NCBI GenBank assembly: GCA_016872875.1
Contig: VGYW01000239.1
Span: 1-12,927 of the forward strand
Length of the DNA: 12,927 bases
Direction: 5' to 3'
Source of the DNA: Planctomycetota bacterium
Lineage (GTDB): Bacteria > Planctomycetota > PUPC01 > DSUN01
The translations under genes were made by a program, and so were the position numbers. The stretch's first letter is position 1. The number at the start of each line of letters is the position of its first letter. The notes under the pieces are model-generated. The model was not told where the DNA came from and ran no database searches. It saw only the letters and a list, made by a program, of their open reading frames with translations. Of the stretch, positions 12,791-12,927 are shown in pieces.

Positions 12791-12927
12791 CTGGAGTTTG
12801 GCGGTTTGGTTCTGCCTGTCTTTGAGTGCTTCGCCATAACATAGCAGCATGGCTCGACTTGTGCAAGTTGCACTTGACTCTCATTGTGGAATGTGGTATC
12901 TAGTAATATAACTAGAGTACGGAGTAA
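12791..12927. promoter_or_regulatory. AT-richer right edge with two operator-like palindromes
   Basis: No gene is visible. GTGCAAGTTGCAC (12861-12873) is a perfect 13-bp palindrome around a central G. TCTAGT (12899-12904) and ACTAGA (12911-12916) form a second inverted pair around AATATA. Composition shifts from GC-rich to AT-rich, as at a control region. TTGACT (12874-12879) could be a -35 box for a rightward gene outside the window, but no well-spaced -10 follows. Regulatory use is a guess. Confidence 0.3.

Noticed and set aside
12597..12884. Minus-strand frame giving LTPALSPRERG repeats
   Set aside because: It is the translation of the 40-bp palindromic repeats, a well-known spurious product, and has no ribosome binding site.

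Overview
The window is GC-rich, densely coded DNA from a Gram-negative bacterium with an outer membrane. It carries lipoproteins with lipoboxes and a YdbH-type envelope-bridging protein. The spaces between genes are full of dispersed palindromes and 7-bp tandem repeats of the kind that fill many Planctomycetota and other PVC-group genomes. I infer a planctomycete or close relative, probably environmental; there is no rRNA or marker gene here to prove it.

Layout, left to right. 1-355 is non-coding and rich in hairpins, ending in a likely promoter. 356-2154 encodes a sodium:solute symporter and, overlapping it by 4 bp, a 52-residue single-membrane-span partner. 2201-2860 is a Phd/YefM antitoxin and VapC-like PIN toxin pair with a palindromic operator. 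2876-4075 is a DegT/DnrJ-type PLP aminotransferase that follows the toxin by 15 bp. 4076-4336 holds repeats and a near-consensus sigma70 promoter. 4337-5831 is a tight three-gene operon: a 3-span membrane protein, a DUF4203-like multi-span protein and a lipoprotein. A GT-2 glycosyltransferase (6025-6924) and a small protein (6921-7187) follow on the same strand.

From 7455 rightward the genes lie on the minus strand and converge on the first set across a 205-bp nested palindrome. Read in the direction of transcription, the order is a 1176-residue AsmA/YdbH-like protein, a YnbE-like lipoprotein, a broken YdbL (DUF1318) remnant, and a uroporphyrinogen decarboxylase-fold protein. The first three reproduce the Escherichia coli ydbH-ynbE-ydbL order, in which YdbH and YnbE form a bridge between the membranes for lipid homeostasis. 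Here YdbL survives only as its C-terminal domain, out of frame with ynbE.

The most unusual theme is how repeats enter genes. A 69-bp palindromic unit lies in frame inside the YdbH-like gene. A hairpin unit forms part of the N-terminus of the 88-residue protein. A 7-bp tandem array encodes the start of a lipoprotein signal peptide. I found no phage, transposase, CRISPR array, tRNA or rRNA, and nothing I would confidently call a wholly new system.
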